Shown here piece by piece: positions 5,629-6,355 of a stretch of 6,355 nt of DNA (position 1 is the stretch's first letter; every line of letters begins with the position of its first letter). The position numbers and the translations under genes are program-made. The stretch is from Bifidobacterium breve (lineage in GTDB: Bacteria; Actinomycetota; Acidimicrobiia; Acidimicrobiales; Ilumatobacteraceae): contig CAMBWL010000055.1 of the NCBI GenBank assembly GCA_945871625.1, positions 1 through 6,355 on the forward strand, written 5' to 3'. The notes under the pieces were generated by a model. It did not search any database. It saw nothing but the letters and a program-made list of their open reading frames with translations, and was not told where the DNA came from.

Positions 5629-6355
5629 CCAATCGGGCGGGCGAGCAGCTAGTTTCGGTTCCGGGTTCAAAATCAATTGCGAATCGCGCACTGGTTTGTG
5701 CTGCACTTGCCAACTCTGAATCGGTAATTTCGAATTGTGCGCCCGGCGACGACACCGAGGCGATGATTGACGCACTGCGAATTTTGGGTGTTGGTGTCGA
5801 GCGAGATGGTGACAGCGTGAAGGTGGCTGGCAGGCTGAATCTCGAAAACGCAAGCGAGTTGCATCTTGATGCGCAACTGGCTGGCACGACATCGCGATTT
5901 TTGACGGCGCTTTGCAGTTTGCGAGCCGGTAGCTCGGTGATTGACGGCCAAGAGTCGCTGCGCAAAAGACCAATGCTTGAGTTGCATTCTGCGTTGCGAA
6001 CCTTGGGTGCATCTGTCGAATCACTCGGTGACGATGGCTGCCTACCGGTCAAGGTTTCGCGTGGTCAGAGTTGGCAGGCAAAAATTTCGTCAGATGCCAG
6101 CTTGTCCAGTCAGTTCACGAGTGCATTGATGATGATCGCGCCATATTTGCCTTCTGGTTTGGAAATTCTTCTCGGCGATCAGATCGTCTCGCGCGGATAC
6201 ATCGAAATGACCGTTGGTGTGATGCGAGCTTTCGGGGTACAAACAGATTTCTCCGGCAAACAGATTTGGATTAGCCCGGGTGAATATCGGGGGTCGGTTT
6301 ACAGCGTCGAGCCAGACGCCTCGGCTGCAAGTTATCCGTTGGGTGCCGTGGCAAT
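5625..6355 (+). CDS. aroA: EPSP synthase (3-phosphoshikimate 1-carboxyvinyltransferase), 3' end outside window
   Basis: Condenses shikimate-3-phosphate with phosphoenolpyruvate in the shikimate pathway. The frame stays open to the right edge, giving 243 codons of an expected 420 or so. Seen are VPGSKSIANRALVCAALA (12-29) with K16, S17 and R21 for substrate binding, PGDDTEAMIDALRILG (40-55), AGTTSRFLTAL (86-96), KRPMLELHSALRTLGA (114-129), SSQFTSALMMIAP (161-173, the shikimate-phosphate SSQ motif), RGYIEMT (190-196) and VEPDASAASYPLGAVA (228-243). D231 matches the catalytic aspartate of E. coli AroA (D313). The ATG at 5625 overlaps the tyrA stop (ATGA), and only 12 residues precede PGSKS, a short N-terminus. 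The residue after the Arg of AGTTSR is Phe where E. coli has Pro101. No strong Shine-Dalgarno precedes the ATG, so coupling to tyrA is likely. Confidence 0.93.
   Translation, partial: MTNRAGEQLVSVPGSKSIANRALVCAALANSESVISNCAPGDDTEAMIDALRILGVGVERDGDSVKVAGRLNLENASELHLDAQLAGTTSRFLTALCSLRAGSSVIDGQESLRKRPMLELHSALRTLGASVESLGDDGCLPVKVSRGQSWQAKISSDASLSSQFTSALMMIAPYLPSGLEILLGDQIVSRGYIEMTVGVMRAFGVQTDFSGKQIWISPGEYRGSVYSVEPDASAASYPLGAVA

Noticed and set aside
4978..6024. Long minus-strand open frame (348 codons) across the tyrA-aroA junction
   Set aside because: It is antisense to two well-supported enzymes, is rich in Arg, His, Gln and Ser with no recognisable domain, and has no ribosome-binding site; it is a shadow frame.

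Overview
The window is a compact bacterial chromosome segment with eight protein-coding genes and almost no non-coding DNA. Gene content and order (xerD, then scpA-scpB-rluB) match a neighbourhood known from Actinomycetota. Moderate base composition (about half G+C by eye), GTG starts, weak ribosome-binding sites and several TANNNT boxes just before start codons fit a moderate-GC actinobacterium, perhaps of the Acidimicrobiia type. The class-level placement is inference from synteny and protein style, not from a marker gene. No phage, insertion sequence, CRISPR array, tRNA, rRNA or clear rho-independent terminator is visible.

Layout. Left (1-1341, + strand): a XerD-type tyrosine recombinase whose 5' end probably lies outside the window, overlapping by ATGA a small HD-domain protein of unknown function. 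Middle (1343-2332, - strand): tryptophanyl-tRNA synthetase, tail-to-tail with the HD gene with one base between stop codons, and divergent from the right-hand operon across a 54-base shared upstream region. Right (2387-6355, + strand): scpA, scpB, rluB, tyrA and aroA, all head-to-tail with gaps of 3, 18 and 20 bases and then a 4-base overlap; aroA runs off the right edge.

How the genes work together. XerD resolves chromosome dimers, and ScpA/ScpB are the kleisin and winged-helix partners of SMC in chromosome condensation and segregation, so both flanks of trpS carry chromosome-maintenance genes. RluB modifies 23S rRNA. TyrA (tyrosine branch, with a C-terminal ACT domain) and AroA (shikimate pathway) act on either side of chorismate. 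In actinobacteria such as Mycobacterium, as I recall, a ParA/Soj gene lies before scpA and cmk/der follow rluB. Here trpS sits before scpA in reverse orientation and tyrA-aroA follow rluB.

I found no clear new multi-gene system. The items most worth a second look are the small HD protein coupled to xerD, the repeated near-leaderless promoter architecture, and the one-base convergent junction.
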